NCBI GenBank assembly: GCA_016926255.1
Contig: JAFGOY010000005.1
Coordinates: 85,459 to 149,458, forward strand
Direction: 5' to 3'
Source of the DNA: Anaerolineae bacterium
Lineage (GTDB): Bacteria; Chloroflexota; Anaerolineae; Aggregatilineales; UBA3940
Length of the DNA: 64,000 nt
The position numbers and the translations under genes are program-made. This document shows, piece after piece, positions 36,920 to 45,238 of the stretch. The notes below the pieces were generated by a model, which had not been told where the DNA came from, ran no database searches, and saw only the letters and a program-made list of their open reading frames with translations. The stretch's first letter is position 1. Every line of letters begins with the position of its first letter.

Positions 36920-39013
36920 TCAGTCCGCCGGGGCGACTGTCAATTGGTAATCGGCCTGCTCGGTGGTATAGCGCGTCATCCCGGAGACGACGAGCGTCAC
37001 CTGCTCCCCCCGCCCGATCTCAAACGTCCACTCACCCCGGTTGTTCTCGTCCAGCGCCAGGGTGCTGACCTCGACTGTATTCCCATCGACCGTTACTAAC
37101 TGGATTCCGTATCGCTGGGGCAGCACGTTGTCATGCCGCAGGAAGCCGCGGGCTTCCCATTCCCCAACCCCGTCCTCGACATTATCGCACCAGCCAATCG
37201 CCTCGACGCAAACGTTGTCGACGGCCATTCCAGGCTGGTTGACCGCGTCGTCGGTGATCATCTCGAAGCGGATCAGAATCTCCTGCCCGGCGTAGGCGCT
37301 CAGGTCGATTGACTCGTGGAGCCAGCCGTCGGCGTCGGCGTCAGCCTGGTCGAGACTCAGGCCGGTGTAGCCTGCGCCGTAGCTGTTTCCGTGCGGGTCT
37401 TCGGTGGTCGTGTATGGCGTTTCGACCATCTCCCAGGTCGCGCCGCCATCGGTCGAGACGGTCAGGTAGCCATAGTCCCACAGCGCTTCGATCCAGTACC
37501 AGAGATCGTACTCAAGCACCGCCTCGTCAACGCCCGTCAGATCGACCGGGTGAGTCAGCATCATGTCGCTGTCGTCTCCCCGATTCGACCACCAGACGTA
37601 TTGATCGTTGGTGGCCGGGTCACCGTCCGTATCGACGGTATCGACTGGCACGACCGGTGCCTGGGTATTTCCCTCGAAGGTGACCGTCACCGTGCCCGGC
37701 TGTTCCAGCCGGTAATAATCGGTTCCGAACTGGTTGACATCCGTCCAGCCCGTATCGTATGGATAGGAGCCGATTTCCGCTTCCAGGGTGAATTTATCCA
37801 CTCCGCGCAGGCTGGGGTAGCCATAGATTCCCGGCTCAAGAGATGGATCATTCAGCAGGTTTGCCACCGTCCAATCCATAAAAAATTGGTCAGCATTGAT
37901 ACCCATTCCAATCTGTTCCAGGGTATCGTCGACCCCTTCCATGCCGTTCAACGGGTTGGCAACAAGCGCCTTCAGCCCATCCTGCCCGAAACGTTCCAGG
38001 AAGTACATGGCATAGAGATAACTCGCCCCGTAATTGGCATCACCCCCGCCTTCGGGCCAGTAGGTCAGCGGCAGGTCTGGCGCCCAGGCAAACAGGATCA
38101 TCATATCAGACGGGCCATACCCGTTGAGATAGGCGGCCATCTCGCTCATCCCTTCGTTGAGCCAGATTTCTTCGTTCTGGTCAATGTTCATATGGATCAT
38201 ATGCTGGAATTCGTGAGCAAGAACGCCATCGTACCACTCGTCACCCGGAGGGGTATTGCTGAGATTGATGAAGAACACTTCCTTCTCGTTCGAATAAGGA
38301 ACGATGCTGGCCGGGTACGAGCTGGGGCTGAAGAAGTATCCGGCTACCCAGAACTCCATGCTGATCGAATGCAGAATATGCAGTCGGGGATCGCCGTCGA
38401 TGCCGGGCGAGGCTTCGCTGCCGAAAAACGCCCGGTTGGTCGGGTAGGTTTCCTGGCTGAAACGTTCCGCCGAAGCCACCATGTCATCATAATCGTAGGT
38501 CGCTCCTTCTTCAACCCACATATAGACATTCTCGGCGATATAGACCAGTTCGGCCTGTACTTCCAGCGCGCCGCCCATGTCCTCATTGTCGACCCAGAAC
38601 GGGATCACGTCGCCGACTTCATACTCAACCGGCTCGATCGGTTCGACTTCGTCAATGCCCAGAAAACGACTTGCCAGGTCATACCGGTCACGTACTGGTA
38701 GTTCGACGTTGAAACCTTCCACTTCTGCCGGTACGACAGTCTCCGTCGTCGTCGGCGGTTCAGCCGGTTCAGCCGGAGGTTCTTCACTTGGTAAGATCTC
38801 CACCGTTGAGCCTCCGATCTCAGGCTCAACCGTCATGACGTAGGGAGTTGGGAGCACGACAGCACCTGTCTGGCTGGCGAACGGTACGCTGACGCCAAAC
38901 AACACGACTGCCGCCCCTACGACGACGACACAAATACACAACGCAAGGATCAGGCCACCAACGATCAGCCCGATCCATAACCACGTATCCTGTTTGTTTT
39001 GTTTTTCGCTCAT
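36920..39013 (-). CDS. Membrane-anchored zinc metallopeptidase (HExxH; immune-inhibitor-A-like C-terminal region)
   Basis: N-term TM MSEKQNKQDTWLWIGLIVGGLILALCICVVVVGAAVV; DGVLAHEFQHMIHMNIDQNEEIWLNEGMSEMAAYL; C-term SNRGDDSDMMLTHPVDLTGVDEAVLEYDLWYWIE. Confidence 0.8.
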   Translation of the reverse strand: MSEKQNKQDTWLWIGLIVGGLILALCICVVVVGAAVVLFGVSVPFASQTGAVVLPTPYVMTVEPEIGGSTVEILPSEEPPAEPAEPPTTTETVVPAEVEGFNVELPVRDRYDLASRFLGIDEVEPIEPVEYEVGDVIPFWVDNEDMGGALEVQAELVYIAENVYMWVEEGATYDYDDMVASAERFSQETYPTNRAFFGSEASPGIDGDPRLHILHSISMEFWVAGYFFSPSSYPASIVPYSNEKEVFFINLSNTPPGDEWYDGVLAHEFQHMIHMNIDQNEEIWLNEGMSEMAAYLNGYGPSDMMILFAWAPDLPLTYWPEGGGDANYGASYLYAMYFLERFGQDGLKALVANPLNGMEGVDDTLEQIGMGINADQFFMDWTVANLLNDPSLEPGIYGYPSLRGVDKFTLEAEIGSYPYDTGWTDVNQFGTDYYRLEQPGTVTVTFEGNTQAPVVPVDTVDTDGDPATNDQYVWWSNRGDDSDMMLTHPVDLTGVDEAVLEYDLWYWIEALWDYGYLTVSTDGGATWEMVETPYTTTEDPHGNSYGAGYTGLSLDQADADADGWLHESIDLSAYAGQEILIRFEMITDDAVNQPGMAVDNVCVEAIGWCDNVEDGVGEWEARGFLRHDNVLPQRYGIQLVTVDGNTVEVSTLALDENNRGEWTFEIGRGEQVTLVVSGMTRYTTEQADYQLTVAPAD

Positions 39014-39129
39014 AATCAGATTATGCCTCACCAGTAAAATCAATGCACATACCGGGACTATACGATAATCAGATGTATATGACAATCATCACGGCAAACA
39101 CAGGTAAAAAATCATACCACACCTACAGT

Positions 39130-39149
39130 ATATTCAATATAATGAATAT
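39130..39149. promoter_or_regulatory. operator-like inverted repeat ATATTC-N8-GAATAT (site 1)
   Basis: ATATTCAATATAATGAATAT upstream of arsR-type gene; same half-sites and spacing as site 2. Confidence 0.6.
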
Positions 39150-39168
39150 CGAATATAAGGAGGTCACG

Positions 39169-39552
39169 ATGGACGACGGGTATGATCGATTGGCCGCCAT
39201 CGCCAAGGCGTTGGGACACCCAACCCGACTGAAAATTCTCGAAGTGCTGAGTCAGGAAGAAGCCTGTGTCTGCCACCTTGAAGCCGTTCTTGGGCAGCGT
39301 CAGGCCTATATCTCCCAGCAGTTGATCCGCCTGCGCGAAGCCGGGCTGGTGATCGACCGCCGCGATGGATCGAACGTCTTTTACGCGCTGGCCGATGACT
39401 CCATCGAGCCGCTTCTTGAGCAGGTAAAACAGACAGCGCTTGCCATCGCCGCCCAAACTGGAGATCCCCTGGTATTCGATGTACCTGATCACGGCTGTGA
39501 ATGTGCCTGTACCTGCCCCAGGTGCGAAGCCGAAAAGATTCGTGGAGTTTAA
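39169..39552 (+). CDS. ArsR/SmtB-family metal-responsive regulator with Cys-rich C-terminal tail
   Basis: ALGHPTRLKILEVLSQEEACVCHLEAVLGQRQAYISQQLIRLREAGLV; CVC metal box; tail GCECACTCPRC; SD aaggagg before ATG. Confidence 0.9.
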   Translation: MDDGYDRLAAIAKALGHPTRLKILEVLSQEEACVCHLEAVLGQRQAYISQQLIRLREAGLVIDRRDGSNVFYALADDSIEPLLEQVKQTALAIAAQTGDPLVFDVPDHGCECACTCPRCEAEKIRGV

Positions 39553-39556
39553 CGAG

Positions 39557-40027
39557 ATGACGCCAACCGGCGGCTGCTGCGGCAGCCAACCCGATCCATA
39601 CGGCGATCTCCCCTCCGAGATGCGCCCACAGTCCGCAGCCGGATCGAACAATCCGCTGCGGTCGGTCACCTGCCCCGGCTGCGGGATGCGCTACTCGACC
39701 AACCGATCAATCGACATCTGCCCTGACTGTGAAAGAAAAGGGATAAAAACACAAAAAACAGAAGGAGAGAATACAACCATGTTGACCATCAAAGTACTTG
39801 GCCCCGGCTGCGCAAACTGCAAACGCCTGGAACAGCACGCTCGTATGGCGCTTGAGCAGTTAGGAATCGAGGCCAGCATCGAGCATGTCACCGATGTAAG
39901 CAAGTTCGTCGATTATGGCCTGATGAGCACCCCCGGTCTGGTGATCAACGAGAAGCTGGTCAGTTCTGGCAAAGTCCTGGCCCCCAACTCGATTGTCACC
40001 CTGATCCAGGAAGTCCAGGCAGGCTGA
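39557..40027 (+). CDS. Thioredoxin-like redox-active disulfide protein, possible N-terminal zinc-ribbon extension
   Basis: Core MLTIKVLGPGCANCKRLEQHARMALEQLGIEASIEHVTD...MSTPGLVINEKLVSSGKV from 39779; in-frame upstream CPGCGMRYSTNRSIDICPDC from ATG 39557. Confidence 0.75.
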   Translation: MTPTGGCCGSQPDPYGDLPSEMRPQSAAGSNNPLRSVTCPGCGMRYSTNRSIDICPDCERKGIKTQKTEGENTTMLTIKVLGPGCANCKRLEQHARMALEQLGIEASIEHVTDVSKFVDYGLMSTPGLVINEKLVSSGKVLAPNSIVTLIQEVQAG

Positions 40028-40042
40028 GTTGCATCGGAACAG

Positions 40043-40068
40043 AACGCCCTGCTCGACGGGCGTTTTTT
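40043..40068 (+). terminator. intrinsic terminator
   Basis: ACGCCC-tgctcgac-GGGCGT-TTTTT. Confidence 0.65.
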
Positions 40069-40079
40069 CCCGGTACAAG

Positions 40080-40099
40080 ATATTCAAAAACACGAATAT
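40080..40099. promoter_or_regulatory. operator-like inverted repeat ATATTC-N8-GAATAT (site 2)
   Basis: ATATTCAAAAACACGAATAT upstream of permease; identical half-sites and spacing to 39130-39149. Confidence 0.6.
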
Positions 40100-40106
40100 A
40101 CTAAGT

Positions 40107-40133
40107 TTTGATCAAACTTTTTCAAAAGTTTGC
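40107..40133 (-). repeat. 27-bp dispersed repeat copy 1 (inverted relative to copy 2)
   Basis: Reverse complement gcaaacttttgaaaaagtttgatcaaa is identical to 46922-46948. Confidence 0.85.
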
Positions 40134-40147
40134 CTGGAGATTAACCA

Positions 40148-41476
40148 ATGACCTTTCTCAATTCAGTTTTACCCGTGCTCGCTTCCGGCTGGAACGCCCT
40201 GCTCGAATACCTGGCGGCCCACGTGCTGCTGTGTCTTGTTCCGGCTTTTATAATCGCCGGTTATATGAGTGCCATGATCCCCAAAGAAGTGATCACCCGC
40301 TATCTTGGCCCGAAAGCGCCAAAGATCATCAGCTACCCGGCCTCGGCGATTGGCGGGTTCCTGCTGGCGGTCTGTTCCTGCACAATCCTGCCCCTGTTTG
40401 CCGGGATATGGAAGCGAGGCGCGGGCCTCGGCGCGGCGATCACCTTCCTGTTTGTCGGCCCGGCGGTTAACATCCTGGCGATTGCCTACACCGGTTCGGC
40501 GATTGGCTTTGATATCGCCCTGGCCCGGATCGTCCTCTCGATTGCGTTCGGGATCGGCATCGGGATGATCATGGCCTGGATGTTTCGCGCCGAGGAAGCC
40601 GAACGTGCCACCCAGATGCAGGACAGCGGCATGTTCGACGCCGAGGTGAAGGTCAAACCCGCGATCTGGGTCGTCTTCCTTCTGCTGATTGCTGTATTGA
40701 TCGTCGGCACCTTGCAGGTCGAAATCCTGACCGGTACCCTGTTTAGCTTCCGCCTGCCGGTCGAACTCCCCTCGGCACTGCTCGATGCGCTGGCGAGCGC
40801 CAACCTGACCCCGCAGGGCGCGCTGCTGATCCTCATGCTGGTGTTGATCATCCCGGTCGCCTATAAGGGCCTTGAGAAGGTTCTGGAGGGCTACAACGGC
40901 TGGACCTATGCCTCCATCGCTCTGGTTGCCCTGACGCTCCTCCTGGCCGCCCCCAGCGTCTCCCAGGGCAGTCTGGTGATCGGTATCACCGGGAAATTCG
41001 TCGGCGAAGTGCTGTTGATCGCCGCCCTGGGGATCGTTACCGCCCGCAGTTTCGAGAAGGAAGAGACTGCCGAATGGCTCTGGGAAACCTGGAAGTTCGT
41101 CAAGCAGATTTTCCCCCTGCTGGTCGTGGGTGTGTTCGCCGCCGGGATGGTCAAAGCCGTGCTGCCCGAACACTGGATCGAGACGCTCGCCGGGCGCAAC
41201 ACCCTGCTGGCGAACCTGGTCGGCGTGCTGTTCGGCGTCTTCATGTACTTCCCAACCCTCGTCGAAGTGCCCATTGCCCGCATGTTCCTCGACCTGGGGA
41301 TGCATCGCGGCCCGCTGCTCGCCTATCTCCTCGCTGATCCAGAACTCTCTTTGCAGAGCATCCTGGTGACCAGCAAGATATTAGGCCGGAAGAAAACCGC
41401 CGTCTACGTCGGCCTGGTGACAATCTTTAGCACGCTGGCAGGCTACCTGTTTGGGCTGGCGCTGACGGTAATATGA
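40148..41476 (+). CDS. Permease (COG0701/ArsP-like)
   Basis: PASAIGGFLLAVCSCTILPLFAGIWKRGAGLGAAITFLFVGPAVNILAIAYTG and duplicated half FPTLVEVPIARMFLDLGMHRGPLLAYLLADPELSLQSILV. Confidence 0.9.
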   Translation: MTFLNSVLPVLASGWNALLEYLAAHVLLCLVPAFIIAGYMSAMIPKEVITRYLGPKAPKIISYPASAIGGFLLAVCSCTILPLFAGIWKRGAGLGAAITFLFVGPAVNILAIAYTGSAIGFDIALARIVLSIAFGIGIGMIMAWMFRAEEAERATQMQDSGMFDAEVKVKPAIWVVFLLLIAVLIVGTLQVEILTGTLFSFRLPVELPSALLDALASANLTPQGALLILMLVLIIPVAYKGLEKVLEGYNGWTYASIALVALTLLLAAPSVSQGSLVIGITGKFVGEVLLIAALGIVTARSFEKEETAEWLWETWKFVKQIFPLLVVGVFAAGMVKAVLPEHWIETLAGRNTLLANLVGVLFGVFMYFPTLVEVPIARMFLDLGMHRGPLLAYLLADPELSLQSILVTSKILGRKKTAVYVGLVTIFSTLAGYLFGLALTVI

Positions 41477-41647
41477 TCGACTTGCGCCACCAAACAGTAA
41501 AAAAGGAGGTTTGATATATGTTTGTATGGTCATAGCAGGTCAGGATGGGGTTATAGTCATTGAGACACTTGATTGTGATGTGGTATTATTGAAAGACACC
41601 GAAGTTGCGGACGAGCATGAGTCTGGGTCATAAGTATAATAGTGTAG

Positions 41648-42751
41648 TTGTTCATGACTCGTAACCAGGGGATTTTACAGGTGAGTGATTCTACCGATCA
41701 GAAAGACGCGGCAAACGATCATATAGGCAATGGCAAACCCGAACCCGAAGAAAAGTCGGAGGTTACTGGTTGGACGATGAGCACCCATCGCCTGGGAACT
41801 CGCCCCATCTCAACTGAACCGGCTGACACAGTTAGTCCCATCCCTGGGCCAAGCCTCAAAGATCGAATCAAGCAGCTCAACCGCAAAAGAGAACCGGATG
41901 CGCCGCCCAGCCCGCAGGATACCGAACCGATGGAACAACTGCTGGCCGAGGAACTGGCTCAGGAGTCTTCTCAATCTGTGGAACCCGAATTACCAGCCGC
42001 CGAGCCGCCAATCACCGAGCCTCCCGCCGCTGAGTCTCCAGCCGCCGAGCCGCCAATCACTGAGCATCCAGCCGCTGAGCCCGTATCTGCCAAGCCCCCG
42101 GTCACCACGAGTGCGCCGCACCCCCTTGCCGCAACCACTGCCGAAATACCTGCGCAGCGTGCCGCCGAACCTCGCAGCCCTATTACAGATGACGTGACCG
42201 GAAGAAAACCATCTGAGGAAGACGAGGCCCAAGTGCTTGAAGCCGATCCACTTACCGAGCAGGACATGCAGGATATCAAGGATCAGACCGGCGGGGGAAA
42301 GCCGAAACCACCGACTGAGGAAGAAGGTGTTTCTCAACAGCCCTGGCAGATCATTTTCCAACCGACCAAATCCAAGAGCAAGGCGATTGCACTCGAAGTT
42401 CAGAACATCACGATTGTCGGGCGCGCCGACCCCGACTGCGCCACGCAGCCCGATCTCGACCTGACGCCCCAGGGGGGCGACAAGCTCGGCGTTTCCCGCC
42501 AGCATGCCATTCTGATGTCCAATGTGGACGGCTTGTGGCTGATCGACCTGGACAGCACCAATGGCACCTGGGTCAATGGGTTATATCTCCAACCCGGCCT
42601 GAAGTACCGTCTGCGCAACGGGGACCGGATCGAGTTCGGCTCTCTCGAACTGGCAGTCCGCGTCCTGGGGGCACTCCCCACGCTGCACCCCGACGAGCGC
42701 GCCGGGCGCGGCGCAACGCGGATTTCCCGCACAAAACCCAGGCGCTATTAG
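41648..42751 (+). CDS. FHA-domain protein with disordered P/A/E-rich N-terminal region
   Basis: IVGRADPDCATQPDLDLTPQGGDKLGVSRQHAILMSNVDGLWLIDLDSTNGTWVNGLYLQPGLKYRLRNGDRIEFGSLELAV. Confidence 0.9.
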   Translation: MFMTRNQGILQVSDSTDQKDAANDHIGNGKPEPEEKSEVTGWTMSTHRLGTRPISTEPADTVSPIPGPSLKDRIKQLNRKREPDAPPSPQDTEPMEQLLAEELAQESSQSVEPELPAAEPPITEPPAAESPAAEPPITEHPAAEPVSAKPPVTTSAPHPLAATTAEIPAQRAAEPRSPITDDVTGRKPSEEDEAQVLEADPLTEQDMQDIKDQTGGGKPKPPTEEEGVSQQPWQIIFQPTKSKSKAIALEVQNITIVGRADPDCATQPDLDLTPQGGDKLGVSRQHAILMSNVDGLWLIDLDSTNGTWVNGLYLQPGLKYRLRNGDRIEFGSLELAVRVLGALPTLHPDERAGRGATRISRTKPRRY

Positions 42752-42775
42752 CAGTAAATCCAAAAAAAGGAAAAG

Positions 42776-42804
42776 CCCCGTCGCTGCAATCAGGACGGGG
42801 TTTT
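42776..42804. terminator. bidirectional terminator between FHA gene and rplT
   Basis: aaaagCCCCGTC-gctgcaatcag-GACGGGGtttt. Confidence 0.7.
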
Positions 42805-42873
42805 ATGTTTTTAGCTGCAATTATTTCTGGTTTACCTATCCGAAATGAACGCAGTGAATTTACGGATAGATGA

Positions 42874-43227
42874 TTAGCTGGCCGCTTTTGCCGCAACGTC
42901 GACAACGGCGCTGAACCCGTTAGGATCGTGGACGGCCATATAAGCCAGTACCTTGCGATCCAGCTCGATATTGGCCTGCTTCAGTGAGTGGATCAGTCGG
43001 CTGTAGGTCATGTCGTTCATCCGCGCTGCTGCATTGATCCGGACGATCCACAGGCGGCGAAGGTCGCGGCGGCGAACGCGGCGGTCACGGTATGAATACC
43101 AGAGTGACTTCAGCATCGCCTCGTTGGAACGACGGAACAGACGACCCCGCGTTCCGTACTGGCCCTTCATCATCTTGATTATTTTTTTATGGCGGCGTCG
43201 GGTGACGATCCCACCTTTTACTCTCAT
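42874..43227 (-). CDS. rplT: 50S ribosomal protein L20
   Basis: MRVKGGIVTRRRHKKIIKMMKGQYGTRGRLFRRSNEAMLKSLWYSYRDRRVRRRDLRRLWIVRINAAAR. Confidence 0.97.
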   Translation of the reverse strand: MRVKGGIVTRRRHKKIIKMMKGQYGTRGRLFRRSNEAMLKSLWYSYRDRRVRRRDLRRLWIVRINAAARMNDMTYSRLIHSLKQANIELDRKVLAYMAVHDPNGFSAVVDVAAKAAS

Positions 43228-43302
43228 GCTGCTTTCTCCGATTTATTATCTGCGGCGAATTTGCACTCGCCGGAACCTGGATGCGAACGAGACGGCAGTT
43301 CT

Positions 43303-43575
43303 CTACCGCTTCTTGCCGCCCCCGCGCTTGGATGAACTCGTGCCATACTGTTCGATATAGGGTGCCAGGCGGTGGATGCGCTGCTGAACTTTGGCCCCCT
43401 TGACTTCCTGCATCTTGGAGAGTTCGTTTCTGGTGCGGGCCGATTTCTTGCGGCGCAGGTGACTCTTTGGCCCCCGGGTTCGAACCAGCTTCCCCGAACC
43501 CGTAACCTTAAAACGCTTGGCGGTTGATTTGTGTGTCTTCAGTTTATACTTCTTGGCCTTCGTCTTATTACTCAC
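43303..43575 (-). CDS. rpmI: 50S ribosomal protein L35
   Basis: SNKTKAKKYKLKTHKSTAKRFKVTGSGKLVRTRGPKSHLRRKKSARTRNEL; probable GTG start at 43575 with aggag upstream. Confidence 0.93.
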   Translation of the reverse strand: MSNKTKAKKYKLKTHKSTAKRFKVTGSGKLVRTRGPKSHLRRKKSARTRNELSKMQEVKGAKVQQRIHRLAPYIEQYGTSSSKRGGGKKR

Positions 43576-43778
43576 AGGTCTACTCCTATTTATCTGCGCC
43601 ATCATTGCTCACATCAAAAAGCCAGATGCTTTGTCAGCCGCTGCACAGTTGACTTCCGGAAAGCGACTCACGTTTAATGAAGCATCCGACTTACAAATCA
43701 GGCGCTCGATTTCGTTTGTCTGTAACTACCAGCCCTTACAAGAAAAGTTCAGGTCGGTATGCGAACACCGGATAACAC

Positions 43779-44300
43779 CTACTCGACGACTTTGGTCGGG
43801 GCCAGGACCATCAACATCGTGCGGCCTTCCATCCCTGGCCGCTGCTCGACAACTGCAACGTCGTCCAGATCACTTGCGATTTTATCCAGTTGTTCACGTG
43901 CTATTTCCGGGTAGGTGATCTCCCTTCCCCGGAACCGGATACGCACCTTGACCTTCATCCCATCTTCGAGCCACCGGCGGGCATCGCGGATTTTGAATCC
44001 CAGGTGATGATCGGTCGTCTTTGGCCGCAGCCGGATTTCTTTGACCTCAACCGTCTTCTGTTGTTTTCGCGCCAGCCGTTCCTTTTTGGCCTGCTCATAC
44101 TGGAACTTCCCAAAGTCCATGATTTTGCAGACCGGTGGGGTCGCATTTGGCGCAACTTCGACCAGGTCCAGGTCGGCTTCGTCTGCCAGCCGAAGTGCCT
44201 CGTCAATCGCGACGATACCAACGTTTTTGCCGCTGCCATCAATCAGGCGTACTTCCCGTACCCTGATTGCATCATTGATGCGGTAGGTTGTCTTGCTTAT
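43779..44300 (-). CDS. infC: Translation initiation factor IF-3, apparent ATA start codon
   Basis: ISKTTYRINDAIRVREVRLIDGSGKNVGIVAIDEALRLADEADLDLVEVAPNATPPVCKIMDFGKFQYEQAKKERLARKQQK...; no ATG/GTG/TTG upstream of M61; AAGGGG SD 6 nt before ATA. Confidence 0.9.
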   Translation of the reverse strand: MSKTTYRINDAIRVREVRLIDGSGKNVGIVAIDEALRLADEADLDLVEVAPNATPPVCKIMDFGKFQYEQAKKERLARKQQKTVEVKEIRLRPKTTDHHLGFKIRDARRWLEDGMKVKVRIRFRGREITYPEIAREQLDKIASDLDDVAVVEQRPGMEGRTMLMVLAPTKVVE

Positions 44301-44369
44301 CGCAAACCCCTTTGACTGACTGATTACTATAGCAATGAAACCGCAATAGCTGCCAATTTTACAAGGTCG

Positions 44370-44398
44370 AGTTTACCATAGCGTAGGGCGACCGTCAA
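44370..44398 (-). promoter_or_regulatory. infC operon promoter TTGACG-17-TAAACT
   Basis: Minus strand TTGACG (44398-44393), 17-bp spacer, TAAACT (44375-44370). Confidence 0.6.
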
Positions 44399-44561
44399 CT
44401 GGTCGTAGGATTCAGAATCACCACCCCGGAATCTATATAATTCCCCTTCTCCCAGGCACAAATCGGAGAGATGTACCTTGATTTTCCTTTCCGGTCGTCC
44501 GGGGGGCGCTGCCAGTTGTAACTGGCGGGGCCAAAAGGCCCGCTGAACCGGGGCAGTGCGC

Positions 44562-44590
44562 TTTACAGGCAAAATCGAGTGTGCTATCAT
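44562..44590 (+). promoter_or_regulatory. greA promoter TTTACA-17-TATCAT
   Basis: TTTACA 44562-44567, 17-bp spacer, TATCAT 44585-44590. Confidence 0.6.
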
Positions 44591-44664
44591 ATGTAACGAA
44601 ATTAGCGAACTGGCGAAATGCGCGGTTCGTCTATTTGTTTTTACCAATATGAACGAGGGACTTC

Positions 44665-44690
44665 GATCGCCGGTAGAGGCGGTCTTTTTT
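44665..44690 (+). terminator. terminator-like hairpin in greA leader
   Basis: GATCGCC-ggtaga-GGCGGTC-TTTTTT, located between the greA promoter and greA ATG. Confidence 0.65.
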
Positions 44691-44721
44691 CAACTTTGGA
44701 TTTTTGGACAAGGAATGGTAT

Positions 44722-45192
44722 ATGGCAGAAAACGTAGTACCTATAACCAGCGAAGGCTATCAGAAACTGGAAAATGAACTGAACTACCTGCGCACCGTAA
44801 GACGTGACGAGGTAGCTGAACGCCTGCGCCTGGCGCTTGAAGAGGGAGGTGATTTAACCGAAAACGCCGAATATGATGATGCAAAGAACGAACAGGCTTT
44901 TATCGAGGGGCGAATCCTCCAGCTTGAGACTCAGCTCAGCCGGGCACAGATCATCGAAGACGGCGGGCCAAATGACGTGGTTCGCCTGAACAGTATGGTA
45001 ACCGTGAAGGAAGAAGGCTTCGAGCCTGAAACCTTCCATATCGTCGGGCCGGTTGAAGCCGATCCCCGCAAAGGCAAGATCAGCGACGAGTCGCCGCTGG
45101 GCCAGGCGCTGCTTGGCAAGAAAGATGGTGACAAAGTTACCGTGGCAGCGCCGGACGGCAAGTTTGAATATACGATTCTTTCGGTAAAATAG
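44722..45192 (+). CDS. greA: Transcription elongation factor GreA
   Basis: VVPITSEGYQKLENELNYLRTVRRDEVAERLRLALEEGGDLTENAEYDDAKNEQAFIEGRI. Confidence 0.96.
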   Translation: MAENVVPITSEGYQKLENELNYLRTVRRDEVAERLRLALEEGGDLTENAEYDDAKNEQAFIEGRILQLETQLSRAQIIEDGGPNDVVRLNSMVTVKEEGFEPETFHIVGPVEADPRKGKISDESPLGQALLGKKDGDKVTVAAPDGKFEYTILSVK

Positions 45193-45238
45193 TGCTGCGG
45201 AATTTCAAGTCATGACTGTGGAAGGATAAGCAATACCT

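Noticed and set aside
40169-41305. 378-aa minus-strand ORF rich in H/Q/D/G
   Set aside because: Antisense shadow of the permease.
41990-42100. P/A/E/T-rich repetitive stretch in the FHA protein
   Set aside because: Ordinary low-complexity linker typical of FHA proteins.
44327-44647. 106-aa minus-strand ORF upstream of infC
   Set aside because: Overlaps both divergent promoters and leaders; no domain-like sequence.
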